The notes under the pieces were generated by a model. That model was not told the DNA's origin and searched no databases. It saw only the letters and a list, made by a program, of their open reading frames with translations. This document shows positions 13,278 to 20,513 of a stretch of DNA of 20,513 nucleotides, one piece after another. The stretch comes from Clostridium sp. CAG:628 (GTDB lineage: Bacteria > Bacillota_I > Bacilli_A > RF39 > UBA660). The stretch is from the NCBI GenBank assembly GCA_000438415.1, contig FR902210.1:1-20513 (forward strand), written 5' to 3'. A program made the position numbers and the translations under genes. Each line of letters opens with the position of its first letter. Position 1 is the stretch's first letter.

Positions 13278-14873
13278 TTAATACAAATTTATCAAAAATT
13301 GATTATTTCTTACTATTAATACCAAATCTATAGAAGAACTATTAGTAATTTCTCTAGGTACTTCTATATAAACATTATTAGTATTAATATCAAGTGAAAT
13401 AACATTAATAACAGGATTTTTAACATATCCATCTATATTATAACTAATATTTCCAAAATACTTTATAAAATCACTATTGGTTTTAAGATATTTATTAATA
13501 TACAAACTCTCATCTATCTTCTTATCCAAAGTAAGTTTCAAAATAGTCCTATCATTTTTAGCCATTACATCAGGTTTAATAATTTTTTTACCATCATAAG
13601 TTTTACCATTAACTGTATACTTGTAATTTTCTACAAAACTATCATTAATCTCATAAGAAATTACACTTACTTCACTATTCTTTAAAGTAGTATTTTTTAA
13701 ACTAATAACATCATTCATCTTATAAACATTAACTTCTTTATCAAGAAATAACTCTTTAACATCCAAATTAACTTCTTTATACTTACTAGCTATATCTCCA
13801 TTAATAATACTAACATCTTGAAGTAATCTAAATTTAGCATTATTAAAAGTTAAATTACTAGGTATTTCAAAAACAACTATATACTCATAACTATGTCCTG
13901 CTAACAAAACTGTATTTTTAGTAAAATTTTCTCCCAAATCAACTAAGAAATCTCCCTTACTATAAACTGGATTATATATATTATCATCAAGAACTAATCT
14001 TATTTTTTCCACATCCACACTAGTCTTTAAAGAATTAGTATTTTCCATATTCACTTTAACAACTATATATCTTTTATTCTTTAAAATATTATTACCACCA
14101 TAATCTATATCAGTAACATAAGAAGCATCTACTTTAAAAACTATACCATCTACACTAAACGTAGTATTTTCTTTATAAGTTTTATTAAACACCGATACTC
14201 TTAAATAAACAAGAAAGAAGACAACTAATGATAGTACACCACATATTGTACCAAAGAAGAATTTATTTTCTAAAACATAATATTTAAATTCTCTTAACAT
14301 TTTTCTAATAGTTCTTTTATATTTATAAGCATTACTTCCTAAAGTAACTTCTATTTCTTCTTGATCTTCTTCTGCTATATCAAGTTCTTCTAAGTCTTTT
14401 TTAAAATCAAACTTTTTTATATCAAAACCTACCGCACGAATTACATGAAAAGCCAAAAGTATATACTGAGGAACATATGCTATAATTATAATATCCCTAT
14501 AAGCCCTTATACCCCTTACATTAATTTGATTTAAACTAATATTACTAAATACATTAAAATATATTATAAAAAGAATAAATAAAACAAAATAAAATCCAAT
14601 AGTAAATATATATAAATTTCTACTTTTATTTTTCCATTTCATTAACAAATACACGAAAGCACTTATCACAATAATAAGAATAATAGAAATAAACATATAA
14701 AAATTAATATATGACCCACTATTTAATGTATAATAACCATTCTTAACATACTCATTAAAAAAACTAACAATACTACTAGTTTTACTAATTAAAAATACCA
14801 TTAATAAAGATAAAATAACATGTATTAATCTAAAGTGCTTTATCATAAAAGCATAAGGTTTTTTAATAATCAC
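13278..14873 (-). CDS. Large membrane protein with DUF4352-like extracytoplasmic domain, function unknown
   Basis: About 531 residues. Four membrane helices lie in the first 150 residues, followed by an acidic cytoplasmic stretch (FKKDLEELDIAEEDQEEIEV, about 155-175), a basic helix, a fifth membrane helix (about 205-228) and a roughly 300-residue outer part. That part begins FSVDGIVFKVDASYVTDIDYG and contains RYIVVKVNMENTN and a later HSYEYIVVFEIP, a beta-sandwich pattern like DUF4352 domains. No enzyme motif is visible. The longest frame begins at a TTG that touches the AGGAG site, so the GTG at 14873, 9 nt from that site, is preferred; an ATG nine codons later is another option. It has its own promoter directly after the LysM gene, and a terminator. 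Confidence 0.65.
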   Translation of the reverse strand: MIIKKPYAFMIKHFRLIHVILSLLMVFLISKTSSIVSFFNEYVKNGYYTLNSGSYINFYMFISIILIIVISAFVYLLMKWKNKSRNLYIFTIGFYFVLFILFIIYFNVFSNISLNQINVRGIRAYRDIIIIAYVPQYILLAFHVIRAVGFDIKKFDFKKDLEELDIAEEDQEEIEVTLGSNAYKYKRTIRKMLREFKYYVLENKFFFGTICGVLSLVVFFLVYLRVSVFNKTYKENTTFSVDGIVFKVDASYVTDIDYGGNNILKNKRYIVVKVNMENTNSLKTSVDVEKIRLVLDDNIYNPVYSKGDFLVDLGENFTKNTVLLAGHSYEYIVVFEIPSNLTFNNAKFRLLQDVSIINGDIASKYKEVNLDVKELFLDKEVNVYKMNDVISLKNTTLKNSEVSVISYEINDSFVENYKYTVNGKTYDGKKIIKPDVMAKNDRTILKLTLDKKIDESLYINKYLKTNSDFIKYFGNISYNIDGYVKNPVINVISLDINTNNVYIEVPREITNSSSIDLVLIVRNNQFLINLY

Positions 14874-14898
14874 ACTACCCAACTCCTATTCTAATAAT

Positions 14899-14927
14899 AT
14901 TATAAAATAAAAGGAAGTAAATTTCAA
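14899..14927 (-). promoter_or_regulatory. Promoter of the DUF4352-like membrane protein gene
   Basis: On the minus strand -35 TTGAAA (14922-14927), a 17-nt spacer and a perfect -10 TATAAT (14899-14904), placed just after the LysM gene's stop codon. Confidence 0.72.
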
Positions 14928-14929
14928 GA

Positions 14930-15253
14930 TTACTCCCTATAAAAAATCATCTGACCTGGTAATAAATATATAGTTTTATTTTGCTTAACAATATCACTTT
15001 CATTTGCACCAAACACCTTAGAAACCAAATTCAATGTATCATCATCCTTAGTAATATAATACTGTATACCCTTTTTAGGTATAATAAGTGTTTGATTAGG
15101 ATAAATATATTCTTCTACCTTTAAACCATTTAACTCACTAACCAATTTAGGATTAACATTAAACTTTTTACTTATACTATAAAGAGTATCTCCTTTACTA
15201 ACAGTATAATAAGTATAATACTCTGTATCCATTACCTTTCTAAATTCTTCCAT
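14930..15253 (-). CDS. LysM-domain protein without signal peptide
   Basis: A 107-residue protein with one clear LysM module (YTVSKGDTLYSISKKFNVNP to LIIPK, about residues 15-60) and a degenerate second one (YYITKDDDTLNLVSKVFG to PGQMIFYRE) reaching the C-terminus. LysM modules bind the N-acetylglucosamine chains of peptidoglycan or chitin. The frame is open for 37 more hydrophobic codons upstream, but those would overlap the preceding gene. The ATG at 15253 has TAGGTG 5 nt before it. With that start there is no export signal or membrane helix, which is unusual for a wall-binding protein; spore-coat LysM proteins of Bacilli are one precedent. If the upstream codons were used, they would supply a membrane anchor. 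It follows the anchored hypothetical gene by 61 nt. Confidence 0.75.
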   Translation of the reverse strand: MEEFRKVMDTEYYTYYTVSKGDTLYSISKKFNVNPKLVSELNGLKVEEYIYPNQTLIIPKKGIQYYITKDDDTLNLVSKVFGANESDIVKQNKTIYLLPGQMIFYRE

Positions 15254-15273
15254 TAAATCACCTATACTAATAT

Positions 15274-15312
15274 ATGAAAAAAAACTAATTATGTTAATTA
15301 ACAAACTAGTTT
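15274..15312 (-). terminator. Weak terminator or attenuator before the LysM gene
   Basis: AAACTA (15282-15287) pairs with TAGTTT (15307-15312) around an inner palindrome GTTAATTAAC. On the minus strand the hairpin is followed by a T run. It lies 3 nt after the stop of the anchored hypothetical gene. The stem is nearly all A-T, so it may act only partly. Confidence 0.35.
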
Positions 15313-15314
15313 CT

Positions 15315-16358
15315 TTACTTATTATAAACAAAAACATTGCTATTTTTATTAAAATTAAATTCAAAATAATGTCCTAAATAATTTATCTTTCCTTCATAAT
15401 AATTATATAAATTATCCTTATATATAAAATATATTCTATCATTTATATAGTCAACAATATTCACTTCTTCATAATTAAAATACTTAGTAAATAACTCTTC
15501 ATCATACTTATAACTTAACATATTACCTTTAACATTTAAAACATTAGAAGTTTTATCAAAAAAATTAATCTTTTCACTTTCATATTCACTCATTTTAACA
15601 TAAACTTTTTTATTTTTAACATATTTAAATACTCCAGTAAAACTATCTCCTACTATTTTAACTTTATTCTTTTTATAATTAATTTCAACTAACTCACTAT
15701 TCTTTTTATCATACATATATATTTTATTTTTATGTACCCCAGCATAATAAGATTCATAACTAAACTTATAATCAGTATCTATTATTTTATATTTACCAGT
15801 TGTCATATCTAAAACAATAAAACCACTAAACATATACTCATCATCATATTTAGGGAAAATTAAATATTCACTTATTTTTATCATTAAATCATTAGAATAT
15901 CTATCTTTATTAAAAATATTAATACTCTTATACCCATTACTATTTAAATAATAAAATCCATCATATTTCCAAATAAGTACATATTCTCCATCACTAAATT
16001 TATTATTAAAAACAAAATCTTTCTCATTACTTTCATACTCAAATTTATTAGATAATACATCCTTAGTAACTAAATAATCTTTCTCACTACATAAAGTATA
16101 AAATCCGTTTGGACTAACACACTCACCATTAACTTTAATAGATTTAACTACTTTTCTAAACAAACTCCTATTTTTCTTTATAACATAATTATATTTACCA
16201 TCTTTATTAGTTAAAACTAAATAATAATACCCATCACTATACTTTTCCCTAACATCAAAGTTATCAATTTTATAAGACACTTCATAATCACTCACAAAAA
16301 ACTTAATAAAAAGAATAATACTTATAAAACATATAATTAATAACACTTTTTTCTTCAT
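15315..16358 (-). CDS. Membrane-anchored extracytoplasmic protein, function unknown
   Basis: A 347-residue protein that I do not recognise. The N-terminus MKKKVLLIICFISIILFIKF is a typical uncleaved signal anchor. The rest is rich in Tyr, Lys, Asp and Asn, with many short alternating strands (for example YYYLVLTNKDGKY, FSGFIVLDMTTGKY, KNKIYMYDKKNSELVEI) that suggest a beta-propeller-like domain outside the cell. No catalytic motif or sorting signal is visible, and two Cys residues (about 79 and 86) could form a disulfide. The ATG at 16358 is chosen for its AGGAG site 4 nt upstream; the longer frame would overlap the thioredoxin-like gene. It follows that gene by 32 nt, so the outer disulfide and the thioredoxin-like partner may be related. 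Confidence 0.6.
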   Translation of the reverse strand: MKKKVLLIICFISIILFIKFFVSDYEVSYKIDNFDVREKYSDGYYYLVLTNKDGKYNYVIKKNRSLFRKVVKSIKVNGECVSPNGFYTLCSEKDYLVTKDVLSNKFEYESNEKDFVFNNKFSDGEYVLIWKYDGFYYLNSNGYKSINIFNKDRYSNDLMIKISEYLIFPKYDDEYMFSGFIVLDMTTGKYKIIDTDYKFSYESYYAGVHKNKIYMYDKKNSELVEINYKKNKVKIVGDSFTGVFKYVKNKKVYVKMSEYESEKINFFDKTSNVLNVKGNMLSYKYDEELFTKYFNYEEVNIVDYINDRIYFIYKDNLYNYYEGKINYLGHYFEFNFNKNSNVFVYNK

Positions 16359-16390
16359 AATACTCCTATAAATAAAGATTAATGTTTCCA

Positions 16391-16861
16391 TTAATCTTCA
16401 CTATCACTTTTAATAACACCATTTTCTTTCAAGAATGTAATTAACTCATCTTTAGGCATTTCACCTCTTTGATAGTCAGCAACAAATTCTCCATTATTAG
16501 TAATAAAGATATAAGGTGTACCAAAACTAGAATAAATATCATATGTATTAGTAAGCATAGTATATGATTTACTACTTACTTGATCAAGTTCAAACCAATA
16601 TAACTTAAATCCATACTCTTTTTGAACACTATTCATAATTGGTTTAAAATTAAGACAATGACTACAAGTAGTTTGTGCTAAAACTGTAACAACAACTCCA
16701 CCCTCTTTAGTAGTACTATACCATTCAGTTACCTTCTCATCATTTTTATTTTTAATATCACTATCTTTTACTAAAAGACTTAATACTATAAATAAAACTG
16801 CAAGAAAACCAATTATAATATAAACTTTATTCTTTTCTAAAAATTTCTTAAATTTTTTCAT
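16391..16861 (-). CDS. Membrane-tethered thioredoxin-fold protein
   Basis: A 156-residue protein with one N-terminal membrane helix (about 12-31) and a thioredoxin-like domain facing outwards. It has the active site TTCSHC (C66, C69) after a beta strand, and a later cis-proline in FGTPYIFI (P116). Such proteins exchange disulfides in exported partners or keep them reduced. The C-S-H-C centre is seen in several Firmicutes thioredoxin-fold proteins, but this does not fix the direction of electron flow. The ATG at 16861 has GAGGAG 7 nt upstream; a longer frame is open but lacks a site. It sits between a small membrane protein (64 nt upstream) and an unknown anchored protein with two Cys (32 nt downstream), which could be its electron donor and its client. 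That last point is inference. Confidence 0.82.
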   Translation of the reverse strand: MKKFKKFLEKNKVYIIIGFLAVLFIVLSLLVKDSDIKNKNDEKVTEWYSTTKEGGVVVTVLAQTTCSHCLNFKPIMNSVQKEYGFKLYWFELDQVSSKSYTMLTNTYDIYSSFGTPYIFITNNGEFVADYQRGEMPKDELITFLKENGVIKSDSED

Positions 16862-16925
16862 ATCCTCACTCCTCATAATAATTGTATAATATCTTCCAAA
16901 AAAAAACAAGTTTTTTAATAAAATT

Positions 16926-17315
16926 TCACTTATTTCTTATTCTATCAAACTCTAAATAACTAATGAATAATATAAAACTATATATAATACTCTTTAAAAT
17001 CTTTGAACTAATTAAAATTTTGCTAAAATAGTTCTCACTAATTTCAGTATAACCAAATACTATAGTTTTACTACTCACATAAAAACTAGCCATAAATCCG
17101 AAAGCTACAATAATTATATTAAACAAAATACGTTTTCTAACATTAGTCTTTTTAACAGAAGTAGAAACTAAAAATAACATAAACAAAATAACAAAGTTAA
17201 TTAATAAATATAGTAATCCAACAAAACTACTAGAACTTATTAAATAAACTATAACTTCAAAAATAGTTAATAAACTAAATAAAACAAGCACTAATTTATA
17301 AACATTATTTTTCAT
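16926..17315 (-). CDS. Small membrane protein with four helices, function unknown
   Basis: A 129-residue, very hydrophobic protein with four predicted membrane segments (about 6-26, 30-50, 64-82 and 106-124) and short basic loops (SVKKTNVRKR, about 53-62). I recognise no family. There is no Cys and no motif of a redox or transport protein, so it cannot be assigned as a DsbB-like partner of the next gene. The ribosome site before the ATG is weak (GTGATG). A promoter lies directly upstream, and this is the first gene of the minus-strand envelope cluster that continues with the thioredoxin-like protein. Confidence 0.65.
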   Translation of the reverse strand: MKNNVYKLVLVLFSLLTIFEVIVYLISSSSFVGLLYLLINFVILFMLFLVSTSVKKTNVRKRILFNIIIVAFGFMASFYVSSKTIVFGYTEISENYFSKILISSKILKSIIYSFILFISYLEFDRIRNK

Positions 17316-17331
17316 ACTACATCACAATTCA

Positions 17332-17360
17332 ATTATATTATATAGAATTTAAAAAGTCTA
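17332..17360 (-). promoter_or_regulatory. Promoter of the envelope gene cluster
   Basis: On the minus strand -35 TAGACT (17355-17360), a 17-nt spacer and -10 TATAAT (17332-17337). It overlaps an inverted repeat TATAGA...TCTATA (17341-17362) in the divergent region shared with the plus-strand gene at 17406. Confidence 0.6.
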
Positions 17361-17405
17361 TAGTATATTTTAAAAGAAAAAGAAAATATTATAAATGGTG
17401 ATATT

Positions 17406-17843
17406 ATGAATGAAAACAAAGAATTATTAGTACTTATACATGACAATACAAAAATGGGTTTAACTAGTACTCAAAAATTACTTACTCTAATTAAAGACAA
17501 AAATAACAAAACTAAAAATATTCTAGAAAATGAATTAAAAGAGTACACAGCATACTATAAAGAATGTAAACGTCTTATGAAAAAAAACAAAATTAAAATT
17601 GAACACACAGAATTTTTAAAAAATTTAACTAGTACAGTTGCAATGAAAATGGAAGTTAATAAAGATAACTCTGACTCTAAAATTGCAAACATATTAATAC
17701 GTGGATTTAATATGGGAAACATAGACATAGAAGCGAGAATAAAAAATTACAAAAAAGAAGTTGACAAAGATATATTAAAACTTGCTAAAGACATATTAAC
17801 TTTTGGAGAAACTGAAATAAACAAATTAAAAGCCTACTTGTAG
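17406..17843 (+). CDS. DUF2383-like four-helix protein
   Basis: A 145-residue, soluble and largely helical protein of the type found widely in Clostridia and Bacilli and resembling the DUF2383/ferritin-like four-helix bundle. The N-terminus ELLVLIHDNTKMGL, the middle part carrying SKIANILIRGFNMGNIDI and the end FGETEINKLKAYL follow the pattern of that family. The Glu and His metal ligands of true ferritins are not arranged in the usual ExxH motifs, so iron binding is doubtful. A GGTGATATT ribosome site lies just before the ATG. It is transcribed divergently from the envelope cluster and has a terminator at its end, 45 nt before the Ca2+-ATPase. Family resemblance is moderate and the function is unknown. 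Confidence 0.7.
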   Translation: MNENKELLVLIHDNTKMGLTSTQKLLTLIKDKNNKTKNILENELKEYTAYYKECKRLMKKNKIKIEHTEFLKNLTSTVAMKMEVNKDNSDSKIANILIRGFNMGNIDIEARIKNYKKEVDKDILKLAKDILTFGETEINKLKAYL

Positions 17844-17857
17844 GTCTTTTTTTATTT
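17827..17857 (+). terminator. Terminator of the DUF2383-like gene
   Basis: CCTA (17833-17836) pairs with TAGG (17841-17844) around CTTG, extended by a G-U and A-T pairs, and is followed by CTTTTTTTATTTT. The gene's TAG stop codon forms part of the 3' arm. Confidence 0.65.
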
Positions 17858-17887
17858 TATAGAAAATATACTTAACTGGTGACATAT

Positions 17888-20464
17888 ATGTTTGATATTA
17901 AAGGTCTTACTAAAGAAGAAGTTTTAAATAATAGAAAACTCTATGGAAGTAACAAAATAACAGAAAAAAAGAAAACTACTATACTAAGCTTAATTATCGA
18001 ATCATTAAATGACCCAATTATAAAAATATTATTAATCGCTTTAGGAATAAAAATATTATTTTTCATTAATGATAGTGATATATATGAAACAATAGGAATA
18101 ATTGTTGCTATAATTTTAGCAACAGTAATAAGTAGTTTAAGTGAATATGGTAGTGAAAAAGCTTTTCAAAAACTTAGTAACACTACTAATAATATATTAG
18201 TAAAAGCTTATAGAAATAATTTAATAACAAATATAAAAATAGAAGAAATTGTAGTTAATGATTACATATATTTAGAAAGTGGAGATAAAATTCCAGCAGA
18301 TGGTATACTTTATACCGGAAACATATCAGTTGATGAAAGCATGTTGTCAGGAGAAACTAAAGAACAAAATAAAACTTTTATGAGTCCTCTTTATAGAGGA
18401 AGTGTAATAACTAACGGAACAGGTGTTTTATTAGTAAAAAAAGTAGGTAATAACACATACTATGGTAAAATAGCAAAAGACATACAAGAAAAGACTCCAA
18501 CAAGTCCACTTAAAAATCGTCTTCGAGTACTTGCCTCATTCATAAGTAAAATAGGTTACATCTGTGCATTCCTAGTAATACTGTCTTACCTATTTAATGT
18601 AATAGTAGTTAAAAATAATTTTGATATAAATAGAATAAAAACAATGCTAACGTCTTTTAACACATTAGTTCCTCACTTATTATATAGTCTAACTCTTGGT
18701 ATTACCATAATAGTAGTTGCAGTTCCAGAAGGATTACCGATGATGATAACTTTGGTATTATCTAGTAATATGAAAAGACTACTAAAAGAAAATGTTCTTG
18801 TAAGAAAATTAGTTGGAATTGAAAGTAGTGGAAGTTTAAATATACTATTTACAGACAAAACAGGAACTCTTACTAAAGGTGAATTAGAAATGGTAGGATT
18901 TGTAACATTTGATAACATAATATATAAAAACATTGAAGAAATAAAAAAAACAAAATTAAAAGAAATAACTCTTTTAAGCTTACAATATAACACAAACAGC
19001 ACTTATATAAATAATGAAATAATAGGTGGAAACATAACAGACCGTGCCATAACTAAATTTACTGGTCCCATTAAAGAAAATAAATATAAAATTTTAAACA
19101 AAGAAGAATTTAATAGCAAAAAAAAATATAGCAAAGTTACTCTTAACTATGAAACAAAAACTGAGTTTTACAAAGGAGCATATGAATTAATTATAGATAA
19201 ATGTTCTTATTTTTATAAAAGTGATGGAACAAAATCAATTATTAAAAACAAACAAGAACTAATTAACTTAGGTAACTCTTATACAGAAAAAGGTTACAGA
19301 GTACTAGCGTGTTCTACCTCTAATAATTTAACAAATGGAGTATTTTTAGGTTTTATATTAATAAAAGATGAAATAAGACCAACCACAATTGAAGGAATAA
19401 AAAAAGTAACAGAGTCAGGAATACAAACAGTAATGATTACAGGAGACAATAAATTAACAGCAATAAGTATAGCAAAAGAAATAGGACTTTTAACTAAAGA
19501 AAATGATATAGTTTTAACTAGTGAAGAATTAAATAAAATGAATGATATCGAGGTCAAAAAAATAATACCAAAATTAAAAGTCGTTGCAAGAAGTCTGCCT
19601 GAAGACAAAAAGAGACTAGTAATACTTAGCCAAGAATTAGGTTTAGTTACTGGAATGACTGGAGACGGAATAAATGATGCTCCAGCCTTAAAACGAGCAG
19701 ATGTTGGTTTTGCAATGGGAAGTGGTACAGAAGTTTCAAAAGAAACCAGTGACATAATCATATTAGATAATAATTTTATAAGTATAGTAAAAACAATTCT
19801 TTTTGGTAGAACAATATTTAAAAGTATAAGAAAATTCATAATTTTCCAACTAACAGTTAATTTAACAGCAGTAAGTTTAAGTGTAATTGGACCATTTTTC
19901 GGAATAATTGCACCAGTAACAGTTATACAAATGCTTTGGATTAACATGGTAATGGATACTCTTGCAGGAGTAGCATATAGTTACGAACCACCACTAGACA
20001 GTTACATGTTAGAGCCACCCAAAAAGAAAGATGAAAAAATAATGAATAAATATATGATAAACGAAATACTTATAACCGGTTCATATATGAGCATACTTTG
20101 TATGGTATTTTTAAAAAGCAAATTCATTCATAGCCTATATAGAGTTGGAGAAAATGATAAATATGTAATGAGTGCATTCTTTGGACTATTTATATTCATG
20201 ACTATATTTAATGCATTTAATGCAAGAAGTAATAGATTAAACATATTTGCAAACTTAAGAAAAAATAAAGTATTTCTATTCATTGTAACATTCATACTAG
20301 TAGTTCAATTAATAATGATTTACTTTGGAGGAAGTATATTTAGAACAACAGGATTAACCTTATTAGAATTAGATATAACTCTATTACTAGCATTCACTGT
20401 AATCCCTTTCGACTTTCTAAGAAAACAAATAATAAAAAAACTAGGATTGTCAAACAATATTTAA
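17888..20464 (+). CDS. P-type Ca2+-ATPase, PMCA-like (P2B type)
   Basis: An 858-residue cation pump that moves Ca2+ out of the cytoplasm using ATP. In order it shows actuator-domain SGET (154-157), the TM4 ion site VAVPEGLPMM (278-287), phosphorylated Asp323 in DKTGTLT, the nucleotide-domain KGAYELI (429-435), ITGDNK (517-522), the hinge TGDGINDAP (591-599), and TM5/TM6 with FQLTVNLTAV (N658) and LWINMVMD (N686, D690). N-terminal and C-terminal transmembrane sets are complete. TM5 resembles plasma-membrane pumps rather than SERCA and lacks the Glu of Ca2+ site I, so one Ca2+ per cycle is expected. The ATG at 17888 has GGTGA 5 nt upstream; a GTG three codons earlier is less likely. It is alone on its strand after a terminator. 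Confidence 0.93.
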   Translation: MFDIKGLTKEEVLNNRKLYGSNKITEKKKTTILSLIIESLNDPIIKILLIALGIKILFFINDSDIYETIGIIVAIILATVISSLSEYGSEKAFQKLSNTTNNILVKAYRNNLITNIKIEEIVVNDYIYLESGDKIPADGILYTGNISVDESMLSGETKEQNKTFMSPLYRGSVITNGTGVLLVKKVGNNTYYGKIAKDIQEKTPTSPLKNRLRVLASFISKIGYICAFLVILSYLFNVIVVKNNFDINRIKTMLTSFNTLVPHLLYSLTLGITIIVVAVPEGLPMMITLVLSSNMKRLLKENVLVRKLVGIESSGSLNILFTDKTGTLTKGELEMVGFVTFDNIIYKNIEEIKKTKLKEITLLSLQYNTNSTYINNEIIGGNITDRAITKFTGPIKENKYKILNKEEFNSKKKYSKVTLNYETKTEFYKGAYELIIDKCSYFYKSDGTKSIIKNKQELINLGNSYTEKGYRVLACSTSNNLTNGVFLGFILIKDEIRPTTIEGIKKVTESGIQTVMITGDNKLTAISIAKEIGLLTKENDIVLTSEELNKMNDIEVKKIIPKLKVVARSLPEDKKRLVILSQELGLVTGMTGDGINDAPALKRADVGFAMGSGTEVSKETSDIIILDNNFISIVKTILFGRTIFKSIRKFIIFQLTVNLTAVSLSVIGPFFGIIAPVTVIQMLWINMVMDTLAGVAYSYEPPLDSYMLEPPKKKDEKIMNKYMINEILITGSYMSILCMVFLKSKFIHSLYRVGENDKYVMSAFFGLFIFMTIFNAFNARSNRLNIFANLRKNKVFLFIVTFILVVQLIMIYFGGSIFRTTGLTLLELDITLLLAFTVIPFDFLRKQIIKKLGLSNNI

Positions 20465-20479
20465 AAAGAAGAGACATTT

Positions 20480-20504
20480 TGAAATGCACCCCTTAAAGTA
20501 GACA
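20480..20504. mobile_element. Possible terminal inverted repeat of an IS3/IS150-type element
   Basis: Fifteen bases after the pump gene, the sequence TGAAATGCACCCC followed by TTAAAGTAGACA has the layout of IS150-group ends (T-G, then T-G-C-A-C-C-C, then G-T-x-G-A-C). GACATT stands on both sides of it, at 20473 and 20501. The window ends 9 bases later, so no transposase can be seen. Confidence 0.35.
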
Positions 20505-20513
20505 TTAATAAAA

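Noticed and set aside
16910..16925. A-rich/T-rich run after the small membrane protein as a terminator
   Set aside because: It would need a loop of two bases or an all-A-T stem, too weak to call.
18673..19947. Two minus-strand open frames (109 and 217 codons) inside the Ca2+-ATPase gene
   Set aside because: They are antisense to highly conserved P-type ATPase motifs and lack ribosome sites; low-GC coding sequence often leaves such frames open.

Overview
The window comes from a very AT-rich, low-GC Bacillota-type genome. The protein families and the strong Shine-Dalgarno sites suggest an uncultured gut Bacilli or Mollicutes-like lineage such as RF39; this is inference, because no rRNA is present. 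The standard bacterial code fits: TGA ends several intact genes and TGG encodes Trp. Most genes lie on the minus strand. Two intact genes at the right edge and one broken integrase lie on the plus strand.

Layout, left to right. (1) 1-3350, minus strand: a sugar-transfer-associated ATP-grasp enzyme and a ZIP metal transporter form one short operon. A terminator at the ZIP stop codon is interleaved with a new promoter driving a PAP2 lipid phosphatase and, with a 4-nt overlap, a DUF368 membrane protein. The last two fit together as a module that recycles undecaprenyl phosphate. (2) About 3400-8450: an acquired and partly decayed region. It holds a gene fragment with two in-frame stops, a double zinc-ribbon protein, a 5'-truncated AbiEii-type nucleotidyltransferase toxin without its antitoxin, a broken tyrosine recombinase, and an intact 938-codon gene. 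That gene's product has an N-terminal RelA/SpoT-like nucleotide synthetase domain and about 700 residues of unrecognised mostly helical sequence. It has its own promoter, a leader hairpin and tandem 11-bp repeats upstream, and it is the best candidate here for an undescribed system, possibly phage defence. (3) 8450-11950: a self-regulated transporter operon of MarR regulator, fused ABC ATPase/FtsX permease and CmpB-like membrane protein, with a good promoter and a palindromic operator over the transcription start. (4) 12036-13091: a sugar-1-phosphate nucleotidyltransferase and a tRNA-Cys(GCA) with its own promoter and terminator. (5) 13231-17360: five envelope genes, namely a small membrane protein, a membrane-tethered thioredoxin-fold protein, a membrane-anchored protein of unknown function, a LysM protein without a signal peptide, and a large membrane protein with a DUF4352-like outer domain. 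(6) 17406-20464, plus strand: a DUF2383-like four-helix protein and a PMCA-type Ca2+ P-type ATPase. The last 34 bases resemble the end of an IS3/IS150-type insertion sequence.

Most start codons were reassigned from the longest reading frame to the ATG, GTG or TTG that has a properly spaced ribosome-binding site. No CRISPR array, rRNA or riboswitch was recognised. Family names are from pattern recognition only; no database search was run.
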